Shown here piece after piece: positions 12,341-22,399 of a DNA stretch of 64,000 bases. The translations under genes and the position numbers were made by a program. The notes beneath the pieces are model-generated. The model was given only the letters and a program-made list of their open reading frames with translations, did not search any database and was not told the origin of the DNA. Positions within the stretch are counted from its first letter, which is position 1; each line of letters starts with the position of its first letter. The DNA lies in assembly GCF_048564905.1 (NCBI RefSeq), contig NC_133015.1, forward strand, positions 7,356,501 through 7,420,500. The letters run 5' to 3'. Source of the DNA: Vicugna pacos (Eukaryota; Chordata; Mammalia; Artiodactyla; Camelidae).

Positions 12341-12510
12341 ACTCTTAGGCTCCCTGGTTCCACAGACGCAGATTCAGTGCACAGTTCAAATTGATTTTAA
12401 ACCTCTGTTTCTTGATTTGTAAAAAGGAAATAATACTTATATCTACCTCATTTTTAAGACTAAATGAAAGTATGCACACAAAGTTCTTGCTTTAGTATCT
12501 GGCTGTATGC
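12341..12510 (+). repeat. MIR-like fragment
   Basis: AACCTCTGTTTCTTGATTTG, AAAGGAAATAATACTTATATCTACCTCA and GTATCTGGCTG in MIR order. Confidence 0.5.
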
Positions 12511-12589
12511 AAGAACAGACTTGAAACTCATTATTTGGAGCAAGAATTATTCAAAATATACTCTTGGCCCCTTAATTTTCAAAAGCAAA

Positions 12590-13050
12590 TGTGAATGAAA
12601 TATTGCTCAGCCATAAAAAAGAATGAAATAATGCCATTTACAGCAACATGGATGGACCTAGAGATTATCATACTAAGTAAAGTAAGTCAAACAGAGAAAG
12701 ATAAATATCATATGATATCACTTATATGTGGACTCTAAAACAAATGATACAAATCTTATTTCAAAACTGAAAATAGACTCATGGACATAGAAAACAAACT
12801 ATGGTTACCAAAGGGAAAAGGGCAGGAGAGAGATAAATTAGGAGTTTGGGATTAACAGATACACATTACCATGTATAAAATAGATAAACAAATTGTATAG
12901 CACAGGGAACTATATTCAATTTCTTGTAATAACATATAATGGAAAAGAATCTGAAAAAAATATGTATATGTGTAACTGAATTGTATATCTGTATATCTGA
13001 AACTAACACTGTAAATCAACTACACTTTAATACAAAATAAAATTTTTAAA
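12590..13050 (+). mobile_element. L1 3' end, sense
   Basis: Starts in the ORF2 tail (GAAATATTGCTCAGCCATAAAAAAGAATG), continues through AACATGGATGGACCTAGAG, then the 3' UTR (CATGGACATAGAAAACAAAC, CACAGGGAACTATATTCAAT, CTGAAACTAACACTGTAAATC) and an A-rich tail. 5' truncated; no coding capacity. Confidence 0.9.
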
Positions 13051-13825
13051 AAAGAAAGTATATCAGAAACTTCTGAATGGGATCCAGACAGCATCACATG
13101 AAAGGATTTTTTAGGGAAACCAATGATAGATTCTAGGGCCTCACTGCCTGCTTACCATGAACTTGGTTCTAGATTCTTCTAAGTTAGCCTACACACCAAG
13201 ATGCTCTGTGCTGGGTTATTGGAATTTGTTGTTGCTTCTGTTGTTGTTAAGCTGCTGTTAGCAAAATTTTACTATATTAGTAGAAAATTAACATTCAAAC
13301 TTACATAGCTATATTTTTTAAAGTAGGTTTCCTGTGGAAAAAATATGTCATGTTGAACACATTGCTAGACATTCAGAACACTACCCGGAACATAGAAAAG
13401 CCTTCAAAACATAAGTTGTTGAATAAATGAATTACTGGATGTTAGTCATAATAATTGTGAGAAATGGGAGTAATAACAGATCTATAACTGTAATTTTTTT
13501 TCATAACTTAGTTGGTGGCAAAACCTATTGGATATGAACTCATTTGGCAGCAAAGCCTGAAGGAGACTGACCCAGGGCCATGTCAAAAAATATACAGTCT
13601 TTTCTTACTCTATTTTCTGTGAATATTTACATGTTCCACTGCAGATACATTAATGTGTAAGGTTGCAGGGTACTGCCCCCAAGTGTCTCTGGGAAGGTTA
13701 CATAATATATGGGTTAATATATGGATATCATATATGCACTCTATTAACTTTCTAAGATGCAAAACAAATTCTGAATTAAAAAATATATCTATCCCAAGGA
13801 ACTGGGATATGAGTATCTATCTTTT
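13051..13825. other. Intergenic, no gene recognised
   Basis: Nothing recognised; AT-rich. Confidence 0.45.
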
Positions 13826-14215
13826 ACTATGACTCTACCTCAGGCCATTTGCACTTGCTATTCATTCTGCTGGAAATACTCTTCCCAGTCCTCTCCTGCC
13901 TGACTCCTTTTATTCCTTCAGATTTCAACTTAAATTTCTCCTCCCCAGAGAAAACTTCCTTAACCTGCCCATTACTGGTTCCTGCTGTTATTCCCCATCA
14001 ATCACCACGTTTCGTCCTTCCCAGCAATTATGTCAATCCAGAATTATTACATTATCTTTTGTTTAGTATCCATCTTTCCCTCTAGACTCTAAGCCTCATG
14101 AATTCAAGGATGCTCCACCTTTATTTGATTTTGTATGCCCAACCCTTAGCACGATGTCTGGCACATTGTAGGGGCTCCACATACATTTGCTGAATTGCAT
14201 GAATCAACCAAACAA
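13826..14215 (+). repeat. L2 LINE 3' fragment
   Basis: CAGGCCATTTGCACTTGCTATTC, TTCCTTCAGATTTCAACTTAAATTTC, CTAGACTCTAAGCCTCATGAATTC and GTCTGGCACATTGTAGGGGCTC follow the L2 3' end in order. Confidence 0.7.
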
Positions 14216-15690
14216 GCAACTAGTCCTTCTCAGACGTGCTGACATTGGGATGGGACTCAAAGACCTCATCAACTAATTAAGCAAAGCTAATACTGACTTG
14301 TATATGAATTTGTTCTTGGTATAAAGAAAGGATTTCTCTTAGGTCCAGAAATAATGACTGCAGGTGTACAAATCTAGGTATAGTGAAATAAGAGACAGGC
14401 TAGAGGTGTTGTGATTCTGTACTTGACAAATACTCTGATGACATTTTTTATGAAATTATCTCTTGGATGTATTGCCTTCATTAACATTTTGCTTCATTCT
14501 AATCTGGTGCCTTTTATCTTATTTTTTATGTGTCTCTGTGCCCTTGATATGTGAAATTGAAACAATACCGTTTCCCCATAAACTACCCAAACAAAGAGAA
14601 CTGACACTGATTTAAATGTTCTGGGATCCTAGAATTACTGCCTGTTTCCAGAGTAAAGAATTTAAGTTCTCATTAGAACCTTCTGCTGGCCTGTTAATCA
14701 TTTCAACGCATTGAGATTATCTCGTCTGTGTCATGATGACTTCTCCAAGGTTCCTGGGTGTGGTACACATCCTGTCAAATGATGCATTACACAGGTCAAC
14801 CTCCAGAACTGGCCATTTTCCAAGTTTGCCTGTTCCAGAAACAGTGGCATTTTTTTCCCTTCCTGTACTTCTGCCCTGTATAGCTAAGGGAGGAAGCTGA
14901 ATTTAGTGGTTAGTGCAATAGTCTGAGTCAGCAAGCTTAGCTTCTGTATTTGGTTATGTGATTTACTGAAAACCTTTGTCAAATCAACTTTGTCTAAATT
15001 ATGAAAGAAGTCTTTATTCTCTTGTTTGTAACTTTTCCAAACTTCTGTGTAAGAACTATCTTTATTGCTACTGTTCTGAAACTCTGAAACATATCCTTGG
15101 CATTTTTCTTTCTTATATTTCTTTTAGTAATGGTCTACTTGGAGAATCAATAAACCAACAAATTAACCAAGCAAGAAACAAACTAAACCAAATAACAGGG
15201 CCACAATGGTGGACTGCACAGGTTCCACATGACCTAGCTGGGCCAGCCACACTGAGGAGAATGAGAATGGAGGCCCTTGGAGTTCTGCCCAAGTCAACAC
15301 CACCGCCTTATATAAATCCCAGGAAATAAGAAAGAGCAAAACTGTCCATCATAAATAAGATACTGGTCCTTTAACTTGTCCGTGAGGGTTGGCTTTAGAA
15401 CCAATCTTTCCCTCCTTCTAGATTTTTCATTGTATAATGGAAAAGATGTTTTCCTTGCTAAAACAGTTAATGTGCACGTTGAGGGCAAAATATTTTGCAG
15501 GGTAGACATTTCCTTAACCAGATTCTACTACACTCTACGACTTTGTGAGGTCAGTTTTGTCTGTGGCCAGGCAATACTTGGCCTGTGTTATAAGGAAGAC
15601 TCAGTAAGTGTTATTGGGACCCTTCTAAGGGGCAAATACTTTAAAAATATTTTTAATGATTTTATTACATCAGTGTATATGAATGTGCAC
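14216..15690. other. Intergenic, no gene recognised
   Basis: A possible MIR scrap at 14885-15000; otherwise nothing. The 105- and 117-codon open frames here have no recognisable family. Confidence 0.4.
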
Positions 15691-15699
15691 TGAACTATT

Positions 15700-16440
15700 G
15701 TTAATAGCTGAAACTTTCAAAAACTTAAACACGTATCAATAGGAAATTGATAAAATAAATAATCAAGTTGAAGTAGAGTTAAATACCATGAAGATAAAAA
15801 GTTATGAATTTATTTTTATTTGTGTTTAAAAAAACAAGTAAGACCAACAGAATACTATGTTGTATGATCCATGTATAAAATGTTTTGGGTCTATATGCAC
15901 ATAAATGCATAAAGATTTATTTCAATGCATCATAACCAAACACTAAAAATGATTTTCTATGGAAGTAAGACTTCCAGGGCTATTTATTTTCTTCTTTGTA
16001 CTTTTCCGTTGTATTTTCTACTATACTACTCATTTATCATTACAAATGGAACACTAGTCGCATCGAGATTTTGCATTTTTCTCATGACAGATATATAAGC
16101 AAGTAAATAAGAAATTAAACATCACCCCAATCTGAAGAGATGACCACGGTTAGCATTTTTCTGTATTTTTCTACATCTGTGCACATATTGTTACACAAAG
16201 GGGACAACATGTACATAGTATTTTATAGTCAGGAACTTTTTCACCTTACAGCGCATGACGAGGCGTTTTCCACGGGCTCAGTAGTCTTGTCAGTTTTTTA
16301 AATGTCTGTTAGTGTTTTATTGAATAGACGTACCATGATTTGACCAATCCCCAATTTGTAGAAAGGTGTGTGCTTTCCAATTCTCTGCTAGTGTAAATAG
16401 CATACTGACGAACACCTTCATAACTAAATTTTCAGCCATT
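15700..16440. repeat. Old L1-derived sequence
   Basis: Degenerate similarity to ancient L1M 3' regions, sense at about 15700-16020 and antisense at about 16130-16440 (GTGTAAATAGCATACTGACGAACACC). Low confidence in family and edges. Confidence 0.35.
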
Positions 16441-16799
16441 AGGGACTCTTTCCTCTAAGACAGTAGAATATGAAGCCAGCCCACCTACCATCAGACAAGG
16501 GCCAACTGTTTCCTTTGCTGCCAAAAGTACAGCTCAGCCTCTCGGCCCCTCCTTCTGGAGCCACAAGTAAATGCTTCAGGGCAAACTCGGCTCTCTCAGC
16601 TGAACTTGTGCCTCTGGTTTCCCAGATCTAGGCCAGGTAATTTCTCAGTATTTTATTAGCTCTTTGTCACTTTAGGGAAATTTTTTAAAAATATTTTATC
16701 CAGTATTTTCAGTTGTTTTTAGTGAGAAAAGTTATTCCAAATATCTAGTTTCCCATTACTGAGTGAAACTAGGGTATTCTTTTTAAGCCATCTGGCATT

Positions 16800-17290
16800 T
16801 CCTACTTGAGACCCTCTGCATTCTCCCTTGACCCTCAGACAATCCCAGACCCCTCACTAGAGCTAGTAGGTCCCCAAATCTCAGACTACATCTTGTCCCG
16901 CATCGCTTCTCTGTCAATCAGCTTCTGTCACTCTGCCCCTCTGTCTTCACACGGGGCTTTTGTGGTTGCTGGCCCCTGTCTGGAACACTGCGCCCCCAGA
17001 AGTCACTTGCCTACCCGCCGCTCATTGTTCAGGTCTAGTTCAAACAATACCTTCCCAGAGAGGCCTTCCTGAGCAGCCCATATAAACAGCTTCAACTTTA
17101 CTCATTCCTATAGTGCCACTTGGTTTGTCTTCTTGCTGCATTTATCACTCTGTGTTACTTGTTTTAATCATGTATGCTTCATCTTTTCAGTTCATGAAAT
17201 ATACACGATTCAGAATGTCAGTTCCATGGAAAAGGACCCAGGCCCTGCTCTGTCTTGCTCCCTGTATCATGGGTCACTGACACTTTTAAA
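16800..17290 (+). repeat. L2 LINE fragment
   Basis: GGCCCCTGTCTGGAACACTGC, AGAGAGGCCTTCCTGAGCAG, GCATTTATCACTCTGTGTTAC and later 3' segments are in L2 order. Confidence 0.55.
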
Positions 17291-18510
17291 AGGCACTCTT
17301 TGAAAAACATTATTTCCTTTTCAGACATTTTCAAAGCGTGCAGTGTGGGAGGATGAGAATGGAGGTGGAGGTGGACTTGTTCCTAAGTAAATGTTCACAT
17401 AAAATCTGGTGACAGAGCCTGACAGATCAGATGTCATATGATTCGTGTTATTTTCCAGTTGCTGTGGGACCAGTGGTGTGTCATACCCAACCAACCTTTC
17501 ACAATATTTCAAATATGTGTCACCCAGCTTTTTAAACCCTTCTGCAGTCTTCATCAGTTCTTCCTACTAACCCACATTACACATGACACACCTAACGGCA
17601 ATGAATTCTAAGAGGGCAACAACAAAAAAGAAAAACAGTGAGTCCGTGAAACCCAGGGAAAAGCTATAATTATTTTCGTAAACTTAAAAGTGAATTTTAA
17701 GTACAATAGATATTAAGAATCATCGAGTAATAAGCAGCAAGAATTGAATAAGAACCTCAAATGAACTGGCAACACTAAAATCTAGGTGCTAAAAATATGG
17801 TTCCCAACCTTTTTATGGTCCTAGCACAATTTCAAATATCAGAATTTTAAGAAAACAGTTGAAGAGATTAAGACTTAAGATACTGCTAAGGTAGCAATAA
17901 ATGCAATATAATTACACCAGCATATAGCAAAGCCTCATATTGCCCGCAGAGATTTCACAGGGGACATTCACCACAATCAGGCATCCTTAGGCACTCATAT
18001 TCTGCTTGAAGAGAGCAGCCGATGCCCTCAGAGTTCAAGGACATAATCTGAAAAAGTTAAGTTATCTCCTGCCTGTACATTTTTCTTTGGTGAGAATTTG
18101 GTTTCTGTTAAACCATTTCACTTGTGGTAAATTGTGTCTAATCTGCAGCATGTTCCACGAACAATGCGGGTCAAGCTCTGTTTGGCAGACGTTGCCTGTT
18201 GGCAGAATACTCAGCTGTAGTAAAGGAAATTTTATACATTGATCGGGCAGCCCAGTTCCTGGTGGGGCAGGATGTCATGGCAGACCAGTTCAGAAATGAG
18301 ACTGAATTCCTCACTGTCTTGTCTCAAACATTCATATTCTGCAGTCATCAAGCACACTACTTCTGGGGTGAGTAAGAGACCTGATTAAGTCGAATGATTT
18401 GTACAAAGGCACACAAAATATAGTTTAAAAAAAGAAAGCAGATTGAAGCAAAATCATAAAGGGTCTTAAGTAATATTAAAATGTGTTAAGTAGCCACAAG
18501 GGAGCCATTA
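17291..18510. other. Intergenic, no gene recognised
   Basis: Nothing recognised. A 77-codon minus frame at 17554-17321 has no family match known to me. Confidence 0.4.
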
Positions 18511-18514
18511 ATTT

Positions 18515-19400
18515 CTTAATGAATTTATTCACTTAACAGACATTTATTTTCTGTGTGCTAGGTTGTTTCCCAACTGAGTGACAGAGAACACTGTAAACAC
18601 AAAGCCCTTTCCTCATGGAGCTGACTTTCCAGTGAAAGAGACAGATAATAACCAAAAATTTTGTTTGAAAAACCACAGACCAAGTAAACATCAGGGTTGG
18701 TGATAAGCACAAGGCTCTCATAGGGGAACAGAGACTCTGGGGGAGGAGTGGTAGCTATTTTACATAGTGTGATCTGGGAGTGACTCACTACTAGGGTGAC
18801 ATTTGAGAAGAGACTTAAAGGAAGTGAGAATACTAAGACAGCCTGGGCTGCAGATTTCGGAGGGTAGATTGTTACAGGCACAAGCAACAGTAGGCGCAGA
18901 AGCAATGGTAGGTGCAAAGGCCCTGAGGCAGGGGCACACGTATGTCAACAGTGGTCTACTGGAGAGGAATGTTTGACAGGAGAGGGATAGGAGAAGAAAC
19001 CAGGAGGAGAGGAGATGTCAGGAAGTTGGGAGTTACCCTCAAGATCACATAAGACCTCTGCAAATACTTTGGCTTCTACTCTGAATGAAACGAGAACCCA
19101 GTGGAGTATTCTCACAAGAGGAGTGACATATTTTAATATGTATTTTAAAATGATAGCTCTGGAAGCATAAAAATGCAAACAGGGAGATCAGGGGAGAGAT
19201 GGTGGTGGAGTCTGAACCAGGGTGGCATCTATGGAAGAGGTGAGAAGTACTTGAATTCTAGATACATTCTGAAGGTAAAGCTAACTTAATTTGCTAGTGG
19301 ATTAGTATGGCTTGGGAAAGATGGGAATTAAATATTATTCCAAAATGTTTAGCTGGAGAAGTGGAAAAATAACATTCCCATGGATTGAGATAGAGATCAC
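18515..19400 (-). repeat. L2 LINE, antisense, about 0.9 kb
   Basis: Reversed L2 3' end in order: AACAGACATTTATTTTCTGTGTGCTAGG, CCTCATGGAGCTGACTTTCCAG, GTGCAAAGGCCCTGAGGCAG, ACTTTGGCTTCTACTCTGAATG, AGAGGAGTGACAT. The open frames on the minus strand are decayed L2 and chance. Confidence 0.75.
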
Positions 19401-19469
19401 CACAAGAGGAGTAGGTTTGGAATTAAAATAAGAAATTTGACTTTGGAAAATAGGAGGTGAGTGTCCTGT

Positions 19470-19690
19470 GTTGTCAAATCAGCAGTCACTAATCACATGT
19501 GGGCATTTAAATGTACATTTTAATTAATAAAAATTAAGTAAAACTTAAAATTCAATTCCTCAGTTGCACTTGCCATATTTCAAAACCTCAAACACCCGCC
19601 TACACATGGCTAGTACTGATATGTTAAACAGTGTGGATCGTACAGAGCTTTTCCATCACGGCAGAAAGTTCTCTTGGGCAGTACGGGAGA
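19470..19690. repeat. hAT-Charlie-like DNA transposon fragment
   Basis: CACATGTGGGCATTTAAATG, AATTCCTCAGTTGCACTTGCC and CATCACGGCAGAAAGTTCTC match the internal and right parts of a common mammalian non-autonomous hAT family. Precise family not named. Confidence 0.5.
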
Positions 19691-19694
19691 GACA

Positions 19695-19915
19695 CGAAGC
19701 CTTAACTATGTGCTGGGCCTTGTGCTGAGTGCTTTTTGTACATTAACTCATTTAACGCTTAAAACAACTCTCTGAGTCAGGCAATGTGGTATCTTTTCAC
19801 AAAGGCTATAACTAAGGATCAGAGAAGTTAAGTAACTTGCCCTAAATCACACAATTCTTAAAGGGTAGGGAGCCAGAATTGGATTCCAGGACTTTCTGCT
19901 TCCAATGCCCAAATA
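19695..19915 (+). repeat. MIR SINE
   Basis: TATGTGCTGGGCCTTGTGCT, CATTAACTCATTTAACGCTT, CAGAGAAGTTAAGTAACTTGCC and GCCAGAATTGGATTCCAGG follow MIR end to end. Confidence 0.8.
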
Positions 19916-20245
19916 TTGAAATCATCACACTAAACCTTAGAAAGATTAAACTAGTTTGAAATTAAACATAACCTCCATGGGGAAGTGTCTGGTAGGTTAT
20001 CGGCAATAAAGTGTTGAAGCCTTGAGAAGAACACAGGAGATCTGACAGATCTGGAGGAAAGGTGAAACTCCAGACACATCCTGTGTTTTACAGAACTAGA
20101 CAGAATCCATCCCAGTTAAGAGAAAATATGAATATTCAATGAAGGCACTAGTTTAAATTTCTGATAAGGGGAGAATTGACACTAAAGGATGGTTTAGCAG
20201 AAAGAAGAGTAAATGTATAAAGTTAAGGTACATTTGTTCTCCCCA

Positions 20246-20440
20246 GTGGTTCTCAACTAGGTGTGGTGCCTTAACTTTAGAGGACACCTGGAAAGGCAGA
20301 GGGTGCTTGGGGTAGACCGGCAGGTGTTATGGGCGTTTTGTGGAAATGATCTTAGGACACTGAGTCCTACAATGCATGCCACAGTCTAGTGCCATGAAAA
20401 GTTCTCTCGCCTGAAATGTCAACATATCCCCCATGTGAGA
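20246..20440 (+). repeat. MER20-like hAT element
   Basis: Opens with the hAT end CAGTGGTTCTCAACTAGG and continues with GGACACCTGG, GGTGTTATGGG, CCTACAATGCATGCC and CTGAAATGTCAACA as in MER20. Confidence 0.5.
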
Positions 20441-20529
20441 AACATGAGTCAACTTTCTCTGGCAAACGTCCACAAAACTGAAGAAATACGGGCACTAGAA
20501 TAGGGTGCTGGTGGCACAAGTTTGATGGA

Positions 20530-20715
20530 CAGTCAGATGAACATGTGTTCCAGTCCATCCTCTGACCTTCATGTATGGCTTGAGACCATAACCTAGACCC
20601 TAAGACTCGGTTTCCTCATCTAAATAATGCAGAAAACAATATTCATACACATCATCTAGAGTGTTTCTGAGAATTATGGAACTCTTAAAAACACAGGGAG
20701 AGTCATATAAATGTA
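20530..20715 (+). repeat. MIR-like fragment
   Basis: AAGACTCGGTTTCCTCATCT and AGAGTGTTTCTGAGAATTATG occupy the MIR central positions. Confidence 0.45.
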
Positions 20716-20807
20716 CACTATTGTTAGAAGTGGAAAAGGGGGATGAAAGGGGAACTCTAGCATGGAGACTAAAACAAGCAAGATGGAAATTCAAATAGGA
20801 AAGGAAG

Positions 20808-21150
20808 TCTAGAGCAACAATGTGCAACAAAAAATCTGGGCCAAAAAATGCCAACACACGTAATTTTTAAATATTTCCTAGCCACATTTAAAAAGGCAAG
20901 AAACAGGGAAAATTTTTATTAATGTATGATATTTAAGTAACCAACTATATCCAAAAATGTTATTTCAACATGTAATCAGTATAAAAAAATCAAAGGCATT
21001 TTCCTTTGTTTTGGTAGCAAGTTCTTTCGATCTGACATGTGTTTTACTTACAGCACATGTCAATTAAGACTAGTCACATTTCAAGTGTTCAACAGCCACG
21101 TGTAGCCACTGCTATGTATTGATGCACAGGGCTAGAGCATCAGCGAGTCT
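20808..21150. repeat. hAT-like DNA transposon fragment
   Basis: TTTCAACATGTAATCAGTATAAAAA, CAGCACATGTCAATTAAGACTAG and CACATTTCAAGTGTTCAACAGCC match the same general family as 19470-19690 but a longer copy. Confidence 0.5.
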
Positions 21151-21296
21151 GACCTTTCATGGATTACTAGCTTTCAGTAATTTTTAAGATTCTTACCGGC
21201 TAACATTTCAGTGCATGGAGGGTGGTTTCAGAAAAATCTTGATTATTGTATTTAGGGACTTTAAACTCAGGATCTTTATATAAGGTGAGAAGAGGC

Positions 21297-21520
21297 AGTG
21301 TTGTAGAATGATTGATCAGTCATGACTGGACTCAGTCAGATGGGGAGGTTCCCACTCCAGCTCTGCTGCATCCTGTCCTTGAACAAGTTAGCCAGTCAAA
21401 AACCTGTTTTCTTATTTGCAGAACAGAGATAATGGTAGTAGCTCCCCTAAATATTGCTCGGAGGATCATACACGTAGCTTTAGCCCAGTGCCTACAGGGA
21501 TTTCTCCAAATGTGGACTGT
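21297..21520 (+). repeat. MIR-like SINE
   Basis: CCCACTCCAGCTCTGCTGC, CCTTGAACAAGTTAGCCAG, TTTGCAGAACAGAGATAATGG and AGCCCAGTGCCTAC are in MIR order. Confidence 0.6.
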
Positions 21521-22139
21521 AGATATTTGTTATTTGGGTTTGGGAAATTGGACAGGAGTCACCAAAATTCTAGTTATTCTTTAAATATACACCCAAGTCT
21601 TTTTTAGAGCTGTATTACTTTTACAGCTTTTGTTAATGAGCACACTGTGTTCTTTCAAAGCTGAGTGCTTCTCGTCACAGTTTAAGTGCAATGATTTGTC
21701 CTTGTTTTTAGATATATCTTAACTTCTGAAAGACTGCCTGGCACACGGTAGGTCCTCAGAAAGTTTATTAAATGCGTTTCTGGCTGCAGAATTCCTGAGT
21801 AATAGTTATAAGCACACGTTAAAAGTACAATCATTAGTCCATGATGGTAATTTCAATTTTATTCTAACATTTAAATTATAAAGTTTATGTAGCTATTTTT
21901 TAATGAGAATAGTCTCTGCCAGAAATTTAAGATTCTTGAGTTGATACAAAGTTCAAATAGTGCTGGGCAAGCTTAAATGATTGGTAGTATATTTGCCACA
22001 GACATAGCTCTACATATAAATTAACAAAATATAATCTCAATGTGATGCTTCAAGGCTACCCCAGAATTTATTCAATTCAAGATCGTTAAAAATTCATCAC
22101 TAGTTTCCTTTTATAAAGTTAAAAAAAAAAGCATACAAC
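21521..22139. other. 3' flank of FABP5
   Basis: No repeat or gene recognised; AT-rich. Confidence 0.45.
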
Positions 22140-22345
22140 ACTGGTATAGCACAAACAGATTTATTTACTAACCAAAGGGAGAATCCTGATTAATTCAACA
22201 CTTTGAAACAGTTGGAAGTAAAATGTTTGTGATAAAGATAATTGAACACAGTAATGAAAAAAAAAAAGTAGTATGGAGATTTGCTCATTGAACTGAGCGT
22301 GTTCATCCTCGCAGCTAATTCCTGTCCAAAATGATGCTGGAATTT
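22140..22345 (-). other. FABP5: FABP5 3' untranslated region
   Basis: About 200 nt between the stop codon and the expected cleavage site just past the AATAAA at 22165-22160. The length suits FABP5 mRNAs. AT-rich, with no repeat seen. The exact end is inferred from the poly(A) signal, not observed. Confidence 0.75.
22160..22165 (-). terminator. FABP5: FABP5 polyadenylation signal AATAAA
   Basis: Canonical AATAAA on the minus strand (TTTATT on plus), 181 nt past the stop codon, followed by a T/G-rich stretch (TCTGTTTGTG) as expected downstream. Confidence 0.8.
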
Positions 22346-22399
22346 TTACTCTACTTTTTCATAGACCCGAGTGGAAGTGACATTGTTCATGATGCATTC
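22346..22399 (-). CDS. FABP5: FABP5 coding exon 4
   Basis: Acceptor CTTCCCAG|GAATGC. Encodes residues 119-135 (ECIMNNVTSTRVYEKVE) and TAA at 22348-22346. Arg129 and Tyr131 of the carboxylate-binding site are present. Residue 127 is Ser (TCC), where human and mouse have Cys; Cys120 is kept. Confidence 0.97.
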   Translation of the reverse strand, partial: ECIMNNVTSTRVYEKVE